A stretch of 64,000 bases of DNA, from NCBI GenBank assembly GCA_008694505.1, contig VZDJ01007747.1, forward strand, positions 36,207,978 to 36,271,977, in the 5' to 3' direction. The notes beneath the pieces are model-generated. The model made no database searches, had not been told where the DNA came from, and saw only the letters and a list, made by a program, of their open reading frames with translations. A program made the position numbers and the translations under genes. Shown here in pieces: positions 12,851 through 23,853 of the stretch; the stretch's first letter is position 1, and each line of letters begins with the position of its first letter. Source of the DNA: Cyanoderma ruficeps (taxonomy: Eukaryota; Chordata; Aves; Passeriformes; Timaliidae).

Positions 12851-15563
12851 TTGTTACAAAAGAAAACTCCATAATCCACTATCAGATTTCTCCACCAAAC
12901 GGTTCTAGTTACAAGGCCTACTCAAGTTTGTGTCTAAAATCAATATTTATCCCCTGTTGCTGTAGTTTTTAATTTTTCTTTCTGTGAGTAGCATGCAAAG
13001 GACTACAATAAATTATCTCCTTTGCTGTTGTATACCACAGCTCACTTGTAAGTACAGTGCCAAAATTATGATGTGAATTGTTAATATTCCAATGCTGGGC
13101 ACTGAAGATGATGGAAATGTGGCATGTAGGATGATGGGATTATCAGTGTGAGTTCAGTAAAAGGCATGTACATTTTATTGCTTTAATTGGTTGGTTTCCA
13201 TAAAGCAGTTTTTGAATATCCAGTTCTTTATTTTTGGTCCAAAGATTTTGATGGTCTCATTGAAAACAAACTAGTATCTAGGGGTGAATAATTGAATGAA
13301 GCTGCTACAGAGAAGGTGGAGAGCTAGTCTAAAGACTTCCTCACAGTCAGCTTCATCTGGAAAAACAGAAAAGTGAGATGAAGGGGATTCTTTAGACAGC
13401 TCTGTGCGTGGAGTCATCAGTTTTTATTACTGATCTGGTTATGGACTAGACAGTGCTTATATTAAATTTGTATATCTTGGAATCTGAAAGGTTTCTAAGT
13501 GTTGTTGGAAGACAAAACTCGAGTTCAATATAATGTTGGTAAACTGAGGAAATGATGGGAAAACTAGAGGAGATTAATTAATAGGTCTAGGGGCAAACTT
13601 TTGCACTTCAGCATGAATTGACAGCTTCACATCTACTGATTAAGTGGAAATTTTACAGAAATAAAGCTTGAGTTTTAAAATTAACCACAAACTGAACTTC
13701 AGTACTGTTTATTGGGATGCATAAAAGTCAAACCTCACACTGGAATATATGTACATCTTAATTTATCTGTAAAAGACACAGATTAGCCCTTCTGGTCAAT
13801 TTGGCTTTGTAGGGCGTCAGATGGGAGTGAGCCTAAAGAGCATCAGGAGTGAAGGAGAGTCTTGACCTGTGGCAAAGACCAGAAAAGTGTTAGAGAGTAG
13901 AAGTCAGCAGGCAATGTGTTAATCGAATGTAATAAAAAATGCCAGCAAAGAAGATGCAGACTCTAAATGCATAATGCTAGATGCTGAATAGCAGGTTTGC
14001 ATGTCAGCAAAGAAAACACAGGTTAGAAGATAGGGAAAACTTTATAGTGATATGCTATTTAGATTTTTTGCCTGAGAAAGTGCTAAAATCTTCATTACCG
14101 GTGGTTAATAAATACACAAACCAACGTCTGTTAGGGATAAAGTGTAATTTACCTGCCTTGGCAGTGATGGAAATGAAGTAGGCATCTTTTGAAGAAGCTT
14201 GCAACCCTGATGTGTGTATTTCTCTGTGGGTTTGTTTGCTTTGATTCTAATGGAAAATTTATATTATCAGAAAAGAAATTTTGTGCTTTTGGATTACTTA
14301 CTGCTTTGTGTACTTAATGCCTGAAAAATTTCCCATCTACAGGTAATATTGCTTAAATTTACATGATAAGAGTTTCTTAAGTTAGGCAGATCAATACTGT
14401 TATCTTGATCGATAATTATTTAATGTATCTGTGGTAGGGTAAAATCAGATGTTCTTATCCTTTCAGTATGTGGTAAATTGTGTCTTCCTTCTGAAAAGCT
14501 TCTTTTATGACCGTGCCTAAAATAAACACTTTTATCTGCTCTGCTGTTTTGGTGGTAAATGAAACATATTGCTAATATTTTTGCTTTTTGTCAGAGTTCT
14601 GATAATTCTTGTGACCTTCTGAAAGTGGTAATTTGGAAAGCAAAGTTATTAAGAAAGTTAATAGATTCCACTAGTACATTGCCCTCTGTGGCATTAGGGT
14701 TTGTTACCGACTTCCATAGCAATGGTGCAATAAAGCAAAAGTTGCCTCCATGCCTCTGGTCTCACTGTTACTCTGTGCTGTTCTGCATGGCATGGTACTG
14801 TTGTGTAAAGTGGCATAAACTCAGGTTGAGGGGCAGTGTGACAGCTTTATCATAGAGAGGAATAGCCTGCAGCAGGAGCTGAGCAGATTTGAGAGAGGCA
14901 AAGGATTCAGTCTCTTGTGTCCCTGAAACTGCCTCTGCCAGGGTGGAGACGGGCATGGCAGAGCAGGCAGGGTGCCCTGGGCTGTTTGAGGTGGATTGGA
15001 CACCTGAAGGTGTCTCTATCTTAGAGCTGAGTGGTTCACCAGTAATCCAACAGTCAGCAGCTGTTCTGCCTGCCCCCAGGATGTTTCGTTTTTCATAGAG
15101 AAAACTTGTTTTTAGTCCTGAGAGGTGCTTCTGTCAGTGTGGATTACAGGTATGCTGGAAATGCGTGTTTACATCCACTGTTCGATAATGGAACGATTGA
15201 GGACTGAAACACTTTTGCTGAGTAGAAAGTTATTTTTACAGTACTTGTAAACAAAAAACTAATATTGTGGACAAGATTTTAATATTTTTAGGCACTGTGA
15301 CAAGAAATTGGAATTTGCTAATTATGAATTGTGCTCAAATCAAGAAGGTTCCTTTAGATTTTTTATGCTTTGCATACATTTCTGCCCTAATGCATTTTCA
15401 GTTCTCTTTGTTATCTGAAAGATCTTCCAGATCTGGAAGAAGGAACGATTTCTACCAGACTTGTTTGTTCTGAGTTGCAGCATTACCTCATGGGTTTATG
15501 CTGTCAAATACAGAAAACAGTTAGCTTTGTTAGCTCTCCTGGATTTTCATGAAAAGTTCATTG
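12851..15563. other. Non-coding stretch
   Basis: No repeat family or exon was recognised. Short frames at 13981-14181, 14559-15003 and 15267-15473 lie partly on opposite strands and look like chance. A perfect 18-bp palindrome at 15423-15440 is listed separately. Confidence 0.5.
15423..15440. repeat. Perfect 18-bp palindrome
   Basis: TCTTCCAGATCTGGAAGA reads the same on both strands with no spacer. It holds two inverted TTCC/GGAA cores six bases apart, which resembles the half-sites bound by ETS or STAT factors, though the spacing is not that of a standard STAT site. No function can be assigned from sequence alone. Confidence 0.6.
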
Positions 15564-15632
15564 AATCAGAATGTCTTGGGTTGGAAGGGACCTTAAAAAT
15601 CATCTAGTTCCCAACCCTGTGCCACAGGCCAA
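15564..15632 (-). mobile_element. CR1 LINE 3' end, short fragment
   Basis: The plus strand shows GAATCAGAATGTCTTGGG, then GTTGGAAGGGACCTTAAA, then a block equivalent to ATCATCTAGTTC-CAACCC. These are, in reverse complement, the last bases of a chicken-repeat-1 LINE. Only about 70 bp remain, consistent with the strong 5' truncation typical of CR1. Similarity fades after the CCACAGGCC at about 15630. Confidence 0.85.
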
Positions 15633-18600
15633 GTTGTAAATGAATTTGATACTGTACACAGATGTCAGCTCCATAATAAAGGCAGATCTCTGGAATCAGA
15701 TCGCTTTATTGCTGGATTCAACATCCAGTTTTTAAAACAGAAAATCCATTGATGTCTTTGCCATTAAGAGTAGCCCACGGTTGTTACTGGAGGATGTGAG
15801 CAGTGTCCGTGGCAATGCCTGCAGGGCCTTAGCTGGAGGTTGGTTTGTATGTTATGTGGCACAGCCTTTTCCACCTGCACACATTTTCAGACAAGTTGAA
15901 CACTCACCAAATGTAGGTGAAGAAGAGGAGCTAAGAAATGTTTGTGGTACTGACTGATGGTATTTCTAATTTTCCATAGCAAAATCAAATCTTTATGAAA
16001 GCTGAAGTATTCCAAAACATATTAACCAAGTAATTCTAATGTTAGTATTGAAAGTGGTATGTTTTCTAGTGGCAAAACACTGCCAAAAAGGCAGAAGTGC
16101 AGACGAGCTTAAGAAGCACTTGTTCTGTGCATGGGTTTGTTGGGACAGGTATGGTGATGGCTCTGCATCTCCAGAACAGAAATCACTTTTGTTTTACAGT
16201 TCTGTTCAGTCAAATTACTTTTTATACTTCTGTTCAGTCACTGTTAGTTGCAGAGAGGAGTGCTTAGGCAAGAGAGCATTACTGAAGGCATATGCAGTAC
16301 ACAAAGAATAATTGAGAGACTCATTCAAGGGTACAAAGTTCTGTTACAAGTGGTTCATGAAGTGAACTAAAAAACCTCTTGAACTGCTCCCCCTGCACAT
16401 TCTGTTGAGATGGACTAAAGTTGGGGAGGAGAAGAGTTGATTATGGAAATGACTTTTGCTTTGGATGGGAACATGTCCTCGACTGAAATTATTTTTAACC
16501 ACTTGGAATAAGCAGATTCCAAGATGAAGTCATGTATTTATAAATGTTTGTCTGTAGTGAATGGCAGTAGGAAATTAACATTTACGTTATGAAGGACTCT
16601 TTAGAGAATGAATTGTTAAGTTAGAAAGTGTTGTTGTTTTGCATCAGTACGGATAGTGGAGGAGAAATGGAAGGATGAAACTGGAATATTTACTTGTCTC
16701 TGGATGAGCAAGTGGTTTTCCTCTAGAGCACAAGGTGACCAGGAGCTCTGGCTCCTGTGAAATACCTCCATGACTGAGAAGGGCAGCTCTCATTAGATCT
16801 TGTCTTCTGTAGGTTCCGCGAAGCTCCAGGGTTTATTTGGGCATCTCAGTGTAGCATATAAACAGAATCAGCCCTGATAGGAATTGTTTCCATGTACTTC
16901 ATGGTGTGTAGACCCAATTCTATTTTTCATATCAATATTTTTCTAAACCAGCTGCTGTTCTCTAGGAGCAGAATGGACCCAGTGTAGGTCCTCTGCTTCT
17001 GTCTGCAGGTGTTTATTCAGAGGTTAGGAGCTGGCATTGTTTTGTTCTGTGGATGCAATTTGATGGTCAGTATGGTAACATTACTCCCACAGTGAGGATT
17101 AACTGGCAAGCCAATAAGATCATGGAATCGGTGAGGGTGCAACCCAGAGGATGATTATGGCAGTTAATTTTCCCTCAGAAGTCTTCTCTGTATTTGAGTG
17201 TGTTTGAGATTGGAGTTGAGTTTGGTTCCAAGCAGGAAGCATATGGCAGCAGGCTGGGGAGCCAAGTCTTATGTTGGGACACCGGACATCAAAGAAGCCA
17301 CATGCCTAATTGAATCTCTTGTTCTGCTTAAGTCAAGTAAAAGAATATTGTTTTCTGTGAATATTAGCTCATATTTGAGAATTATTTTATTTCAGTCCTG
17401 TCTAGACATGTCTTTTGTTCATCTTCTACAAATAGACTTCAGCAAATGGCAAAAGGATTTTCCAAATCAATAGATTTTAACTATACATTGCGGAACTCTT
17501 GAGGATGACAGTCAGAATTTGTAATGACAAATGCTAAGGGCAGAACTCTGATTCTCGAAGTCACAAGTTGATCAGGCAAAACTAAACTGACCTGAGCTCT
17601 GACAGGGCATAATGAACCAATTCATTTTATACCAAACGAGATACAGGTCAAGAATTGCTTTACAAATATTCTGAAGCAACTATCATACCTTGCAAATAGT
17701 AATTTTTCTGAATAACATAATACAGTGTTCTGTGATATACTGGTGTATTAAGATGATTTTAGTGTTCATATACATAGAAATCACAGAGCTTGATTCTGAG
17801 TGATTTACTTAGGTAGGTCCCTTTTAAAGGGGGTCTTAAAGGATGAACTGTTTTTTGTCTCTTAGCATCTCTTCCCTTCCTGTATACATCTTTGCAGAGT
17901 ATTTACCCTTTTCAGGAAATGCTAATTGTCTCATCATTCTCAGTTTCCTCTTTTCTCAATTATAATGGAAACTAGGATGGTGGGAGTGGCAACTGAAGTC
18001 TGCAAGATCCTGGGCCAGTGCTTCACAGCTGAGCTGTGGAGCTGCGTTGCAGGGGTATTTTCAATTTGGCAGTGTGTAGTGATATTTGAAATATTCTGAG
18101 AGAGATCCCCTTATTTAACATTTTTAGAACCAGTTGCCTGCAGACAGCATACCTGATATTTAAGGAATTTGTTTTCTCCTTTCTGAAACAGGATAGTAAA
18201 TTGACACAAAGTGTGGTAAAAGAGAATATAATAGAAAATTCTAAAGCAAATGCAAATAGGCCTTCTCGACTGTGTCCATGCCTGACATTGCTATCAGTAC
18301 TGTTAGTGATGCTGTACTGGCAATTTAGATTAAATCTGTACCTACCATGTCCAGTTTTGAAAGTAAGGACTAATGCATTTCTCTCTCCATGCTGTGCTGC
18401 ACACTGGGTCTTGTGTAATCGCTACCAAAAGATAAGAATGAAATGGGAAGAAAAAGTAGCCAAAAACAATACTATTGTCATGGGGAAGGCAAATAAAAGA
18501 TAGGTAGAAAAGATTGTATGTGCAATTAGTGCTGTGATAATAACTGGAAATGCAGTTACTAAAGGTCAGCCATCTCCAAAGGCAAATTTTGCTTTCCTGC

Positions 18601-19950
18601 TCATGGACTTCGAAGTGGCGGGGGAGAAGCTTGAGGGAATAACAGGCAGGGGTAGGGTGAGTAGCAGAGGATATGTGGGCAGCAGAGCTCTTGTTTCCCT
18701 CCCCAGGACCTTAGGTGTTCTAATTATGCAGTCACATACCTCTCTAGTAATTGTATGCCTCGCTGTATTGCTTGTTCACTACAAGGCATGGGAGATGTCT
18801 CTCTTCTTACTTCATTATACTCTGCCTTTGAGTATCTGCTGCTCAAGGGATTGAGGAACAGCAGAACTAATTCCCTCCCACATTCTTCTCTGCCTTTTGA
18901 CACATTTACTAAACAAGACAAGGTATTTCCCCTCCGCCCAAATCTGTACTTAAAGATTTGAAGAGACAACTGCAAAGCATAAAACTAAAGCCTGGAAAAT
19001 CTACCTACTGTATGCATAACCAAAGCTGTACTTTCTTTAAGGCATTTCATTGAAAATATAACACAATGTTCTTATTTTCTTTCCTTTTATACTTGACAGT
19101 ATGTGGGTAAAGATCTGAGAGCCTGGGTGTGATGTTACTTATTGTTGTTATTTAGTAAAGCCACAGAGCTGAAATGATAAGTAATCCAAACCTCATAATA
19201 AATAGTAGGCATGACTCATGGATTACTCCTAAAGTATTTATTTGTTCCATTAATCCAGCTCTACTGTGTGGTTTGAAAGTAATTACATTTTAAATATCAG
19301 TGTGAATAACTTAAAGATTTAGGATCACTTGAAGTTTCTTATCAATCATTAGCTAATACCCCTTACTTATAATTTGCATTCTTAACAGAATAAGTGACTC
19401 AAAGCTACTTCTTATTTTACCTCTTTTTATAATTATTTACAACTTCCTTTGATTGTATGGTAATATCCTTTACATTTACATCCTTTAGTGTTTTAGAGGT
19501 TACAAGTATCAAGTTTGTTCGATTTTAATGCTTTATTGAGGCAAATCCAGAAGTTTCTCTGACCTTTTGTAATATTTGAGGGAATATAAAGCATCTGAAG
19601 CACAGTTGTGTTGAATACATGTTTATTTATCTATGCAAAATATGCAAAATATTAGGACAATGTGACACAGATCCAAAAACTATAACCAAAAAAATTATCA
19701 ACTTTAAGTGCTAATCAAAATGCTATCCACACATAACTACTGAATAGCCCATATGTGGCCAATGCAAATAGGGATGTGATGTGACTGTTCCTTGTTATGC
19801 TAGATTAGTCAGTTCCTGAAGGCACCGTACTGATATGGAGGACAGTTTCTGTGGGATTTGATGGGTCATCTGATTATCATATTTTGTATTACTCTTACTA
19901 ATCTCAGAAGAGATGGATTTCTGAGTAGGTAAATAAAGAGAGTGCAACTG
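15633..19950. other. Non-coding stretch
   Basis: About 4.3 kb of AT-rich, apparently unique sequence. Frames at 16039-16311, 17198-17473, 18201-18503 and 18534-18975 lack domain content, and the last group overlaps on both strands. A 9-bp direct repeat TATGCAAAA occurs twice in tandem at 19632-19649; it resembles the POU octamer core. Confidence 0.5.
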
Positions 19951-19954
19951 TATT

Positions 19955-20095
19955 CACACCCAGAATATTCTGACTTGGAAGGGGGCCAAAAGGATCATCG
20001 AGTTCAACTCTTAAGTGTATGGCCCATACAGGGGTCAAAGACACAACCTTGGCATCGTTAGCACTCTGCTCAAAATTGGAACAAAAGATCACTTT
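19955..20095 (-). mobile_element. TguSINE1-like SINE: tRNA-Ile head with CR1-like tail
   Basis: Read on the minus strand from about 20075, the sequence has a GTGCTAACGATGCCAAGG block, a T-loop-like segment and GTATGGGCCA. This follows the anticodon arm to the 3' end of tRNA-Ile (AAT). It continues through ACTTAAGAGTTGAACTCG and GATGATCC into a tail close to CR1 (TTCCAAGTCAGAATATTCTG). That order, tRNA-Ile head then CR1-like tail, matches the passerine SINE TguSINE1. The D-arm part (about 20074-20095) is badly decayed. This is not a working tRNA gene, because the sequence is substituted and fused to the LINE tail. TguSINE1 is reported to have been active early in passerine evolution, which supports a passerine host. 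Confidence 0.75.
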
Positions 20096-21115
20096 TCTTT
20101 CTGAGACAGTTATGCAGCAATGCAAATATTTAGGAAACACAAAAGAAAATTACTGCCATATGTAATTTTTTAATGTAGTAATGCTAATGAAGGGAGGAAA
20201 GTATTACCACTGGAAAATATTTCCATTCTCCATCACACTCCTTAAGTCTAGCTGTCTCATTTTTGTGACTCTGAAGTGCAGGAATGCTGGTTCCGTGTTA
20301 GTGACAGAGGGAAAAATTCAGTTCTGTACATTGTACATCATGATGAAAGAGCAAACCAGCTTTGAGGCTTCTTCTCACATTTGCCCAGACCTTGCTCAGT
20401 AAGAAGCAAGAAAAACCTTTTTAGTTCCTGTAACTGTTTCTGGGAAGTGTTTTGCATCTGTCTTTGTGTCTTCATCTCATGTAATGTGGCCTGTCTTGGT
20501 CTCAAAAAATAATGTTCTTCATCAGTCCAAAAAAAACCACCCCAAAAACAACTAAACAACACCATGCACACACACAAAAAGAAAAAACCAAAACCACAGC
20601 ATAGTTTAAGAATGGTTTTACTTGTCTTTAACTATAAAGTGGAAGAATGAAATTTGTCTCTCTTTCTTAAAGTACGTTACAGATGACCTACTGTCCAAAC
20701 TCATTTACTATTATTAGATCTTTCTGAACTTGAGATGTGCTGACATCCTGTCTTTAATGCTCTTGTAAATTCTGAAGTAAACAGATTTCAAAGACACTTG
20801 GCTGTTAGTGTGAAGACAAGGTCAAAGAGTTGAATGACACATCCTCCTCGTACAATAAGACTACCTATCAATCAGTTTTACTAGCAAATTCTTAATAAAG
20901 AAAAGAGATCAGAATGTGGAAAAAGTGTATCTTGGAAAATATATGTGTATGATGCCCATCTGGTATCCTTGGAATAGTAGCTAATGATGAACAGCCATAA
21001 CATACTTCCTGGAAATATGGTTGTCTCCTGTAGGAGAACCTCTTCTGCAGTTTTATTACTTCTGAAAATTAGAAAGAGAAGGCGTTAAAGTGGTCTGAAT
21101 TTTTTAAGTAATTAA
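20096..21115. other. Non-coding stretch with an A/C-rich tract
   Basis: No exon or known repeat was recognised. At 20527-20600 the plus strand is made almost only of A and C, including five CA units near 20566, a low-complexity pattern frequent in bird genomes. The frame at 20338-20577 runs through this tract and is discounted. Confidence 0.5.
20527..20600. repeat. A/C-rich low-complexity tract
   Basis: Runs of A separated by C pairs and a short CA repeat. Nothing suggests function. Confidence 0.7.
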
Positions 21116-21144
21116 ACTTAAATGTGTACTGAACACATTTAAGT
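21116..21144. repeat. Perfect 12-bp hairpin, 5-nt loop, with flanking direct repeats
   Basis: ACTTAAATGTGT (21116-21127), loop ACTGA, and the exact reverse complement ACACATTTAAGT (21133-21144). The stem and loop sizes are the same as in the hairpin at 12822-12850, with unrelated sequence. It also overlaps an imperfect direct repeat: TTAAGTAATTAAA at 21104-21116 and TTAAGTAACTAAA at 21139-21151, which match at 12 of 13 positions. Confidence 0.8.
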
Positions 21145-21775
21145 AACTAAAATAAGCAAGGTGGTTAAATTTAATTTAAGAATTGTCATGTTTTAGTGTT
21201 GATAATTCAAGGACGGTAATTTACAGACATTAGAAAAAAATTCAGTTATTGCATTCACTGACGATGCATTTGGCAAATACACACTCAGAAGTTAGGTCAT
21301 TTTTGGTTTTCAATATGCTGAAAGATTTTGGCATTTTTTAGCATGCCCTGTGGTGCCACTATCTTTCATTTCCATAAGTTTCCTGCAGCACTTTTTCTAC
21401 AGGGTGAGATGTTAGAGATGGGTTAATAAATGATAATGTTAAATGCAGTCAGTCTTCTACTTTAATAGTAGGACACAGTCTAAAGTTAGACAGATGGCTC
21501 TGGAAGAAGGAATTCCCTTTACCTGCTAAGTAAATATATAGAAACAAGAAAATTGTGACTTCAATATCCTATTGTTATTAGCAAGGATATTAAAAATCAG
21601 AGAAAATATAAAATGCCTGTGTGATAAAGCGCTTCAGGTGCATTCAAGAATCAAGGAATTATATGTCTTTAAGATAGTGAAGGCATTTAGTCATTATCTC
21701 ATGATTATAATGAGAGTTTGTCTCAGTAAAAACAATTCATACCTGGAGATCCAATCTGATCCAGTCTACACACAA
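21145..21775. other. Non-coding stretch
   Basis: AT-rich sequence with no recognised exon or repeat. The frame at 21572-21943 runs from here through the fold-back and CR1 tail that follow and is not credible as a gene. Confidence 0.5.
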
Positions 21776-21850
21776 GATACATTTACATATAAATTTATAC
21801 ATATTTATATTACATTTAAATTTATACATATTTATATATGTAAATGTATC
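21776..21850. repeat. 75-bp AT-rich fold-back with 16-bp perfect stem and internal direct repeat
   Basis: GATACATTTACATATA (21776-21791) and its exact reverse complement TATATGTAAATGTATC (21835-21850) enclose a 43-base loop. A 20-base word beginning AAATTTATACATATTT occurs identically at 21791-21810 and 21818-21837, a direct repeat with a 27-base period. The combined structure could extrude as a cruciform. It ends two bases before a CR1 3' fragment begins. It does not resemble the CR1 consensus I know, so it is either older AT-rich target sequence or something produced at the insertion. Confidence 0.8.
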
Positions 21851-21852
21851 AT

Positions 21853-21943
21853 GTGTGGTGAATTTGGCAGTGATGGGTTAATAGTTCATTGGTTGATAAT
21901 CTTAGAGGTCTTTTCCAACCTAAATGATTCTATGATTTTATGA
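21853..21943 (+). mobile_element. CR1 LINE 3' end
   Basis: The block starting GTGTGGTGAATTTGGCAG and passing through CTTAGAGGTCTTTTCCAACC to AAATGATTCTATGATTTTA is the terminal part of a CR1 LINE in forward orientation. It ends in the short ATTCTATG-type repeat of CR1. About 90 bp remain, so the copy is strongly 5'-truncated. Its 5' edge abuts the AT-rich fold-back at 21776-21850. Confidence 0.9.
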
Positions 21944-22782
21944 GAAGGAGAGCAGATGGCCCTCTGGTTTTCCATGGGATTTTCCACAAATGTAGGGCAG
22001 TAGGCACTGAATGATTCCTTCCGACCACCTTACTCTTGTTCTCCCCAGTGACAGCTGGAATCTGGATTTCTTTGGAAAAACTGCCCTGAGTGGATATAAT
22101 TTGGAAATAAGAACAGAAAGTGTATCTTGGTCTCTTCCCAATGCCGGCATGTTGGGTTTTATTTTACTGATGTAAGATCAAGCTGGTTTCCAAGTCATGT
22201 GTAAAAGGTATTTAATAAAACATGTCTGGTGGCACTAGTGGCTAGAACTTGGTATCTGTGCATTTATTTGTAGAGTAGTTGTATCATGCTGAACTTTCCC
22301 TATGAACTGGAGGCTTGACTGCATATACCAAAAGGTTTGCCAAAGCTTTCCTAGATTAAATTCCCCAAAGTGGGGGTTTAGAGTGGAATCAACAGCAGCA
22401 GAAAAGGAAAAAAAAAGCTTTCCTTGGGCAAATCCTTTTATTTTTCTTTTTCATTTAAGCTTAGCTACTTTGAGCAGTTGAATAAGACTGAGCTATATGA
22501 CTGCCAAAAGACATTTAGATAAAATGCTTTTGTGCCACTTTTCAGACTTCAAATGTAAAGTTTGGGATACAACTATAATTTCAGAGTTCACATCCAAAGA
22601 TTGTGCAGGCTCTGTGTTGTAAGCATTTTTCTTATCAGTAAATGTGAAGGTTTCTTTTGTTGGCTTAACCAACAGTGCTGCCAGTTGGGAACTGCTTTGG
22701 AACAAGCACACTCCAAGCAGAGTTCAGTTCTGCTGAAATTAAAGCAACATAACAAAGCTTTTGGTTTTAGTTGGCGAAGTTG
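21944..22782. other. Non-coding stretch
   Basis: No repeat family or exon recognised. Short frames on both strands (21938-22150, 22493-22936) overlap and look random. Confidence 0.5.
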
Positions 22783-22841
22783 TGGATTCCCTAGCAAATG
22801 TGCAGTGAAGTTCCCTAGCACATCTGGATTCCCTAGCACAT
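22783..22841. repeat. Three copies of a TTCCCTAGCA-type word
   Basis: TTCCCTAGCA followed by a near-identical ACAT or AATG occurs three times (starting near 22787, 22811 and 22829), two of them preceded by TGGA. The spacing is uneven, 24 then 18 bases, so it is a degenerate local duplication and not a clean satellite. Confidence 0.6.
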
Positions 22842-22940
22842 ATGCATGTGATGCTTTAACTGTGTTGGTTGTCTACAGAAAATTACTTTTGATGCACCAT
22901 ATCTTCAACAAAGTCAAATTATGTAACTTTCAGTAACTGC

Positions 22941-23119
22941 AAAATCACAAGTTGAGTGATGTTGGAAGGGACCTCTTTGACATCACTGAATCCAGCCTGC
23001 TTGACCAAAGCATGGTGATCTAGATCTTGTCCAGTTGACTTTGGAGTATCTCCAAGGATGGAGATGCCACAAGTTCCTTGGGCAGCCTGTCCCACTGTTC
23101 AGCCACCCTCATGGAAAGA
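22941..23119 (-). mobile_element. CR1 LINE: ORF2 C-terminus and 3' UTR, cut by the assembly gap
   Basis: In reverse complement this is the end of a CR1 element. From the gap edge, the minus strand encodes MRVAEQWDRLPKELVASPSL and a few more residues, ending at a stop at 23020-23022. This closely follows the conserved C-terminus of the CR1 ORF2 protein, whose usual form has an RV..HWNRLP core and a SPSLE motif. Downstream of the stop comes the 3' UTR, with GTCCCTTCCAACATCAC near the 3' end. ORF2 normally carries an endonuclease and a reverse transcriptase, so the missing part may lie in the N gap. The visible part has several substitutions and looks like an old copy. Confidence 0.85.
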
Positions 23120-23853
23120 NNNNNNNNNNNNNNNNNNNNNNNNNNNNNNNNNNNNNNNNNNNNNNNNNNNNNNNNNNNNNNNNNNNNNNNNNNNNNNNNN
23201 NNNNNNNNNNNNNNNNNNNNNNNNNNNNNNNNNNNNNNNNNNNNNNNNNNNNNNNNNNNNNNNNNNNNNNNNNNNNNNNNNNNNNNNNNNNNNNNNNNNN
23301 NNNNNNNNNNNNNNNNNNNNNNNNNNNNNNNNNNNNNNNNNNNNNNNNNNNNNNNNNNNNNNNNNNNNNNNNNNNNNNNNNNNNNNNNNNNNNNNNNNNN
23401 NNNNNNNNNNNNNNNNNNNNNNNNNNNNNNNNNNNNNNNNNNNNNNNNNNNNNNNNNNNNNNNNNNNNNNNNNNNNNNNNNNNNNNNNNNNNNNNNNNNN
23501 NNNNNNNNNNNNNNNNNNNNNNNNNNNNNNNNNNNNNNNNNNNNNNNNNNNNNNNNNNNNNNNNNNNNNNNNNNNNNNNNNNNNNNNNNNNNNNNNNNNN
23601 NNNNNNNNNNNNNNNNNNNNNNNNNNNNNNNNNNNNNNNNNNNNNNNNNNNNNNNNNNNNNNNNNNNNNNNNNNNNNNNNNNNNNNNNNNNNNNNNNNNN
23701 NNNNNNNNNNNNNNNNNNNNNNNNNNNNNNNNNNNNNNNNNNNNNNNNNNNNNNNNNNNNNNNNNNNNNNNNNNNNNNNNNNNNNNNNNNNNNNNNNNNN
23801 NNNNNNNNNNNNNNNNNNNNNNNNNNNNNNNNNNNNNNNNNNNNNNNNNNNNN
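23120..23853. other. Assembly gap (734 N)
   Basis: An uninterrupted run of N. It begins inside a CR1 ORF2 sequence, so the gap probably arose because reads in a repeated element could not be placed. The sequence on the right side (from 23854) is not recognisably CR1. Any reading frame drawn across the gap is meaningless. Confidence 0.98.

Noticed and set aside
20019..20095. A tRNA-Ile gene on the minus strand
   Set aside because: The tRNA-like part is decayed in the D-arm region and joined to a CR1-like tail, which identifies it as a SINE.
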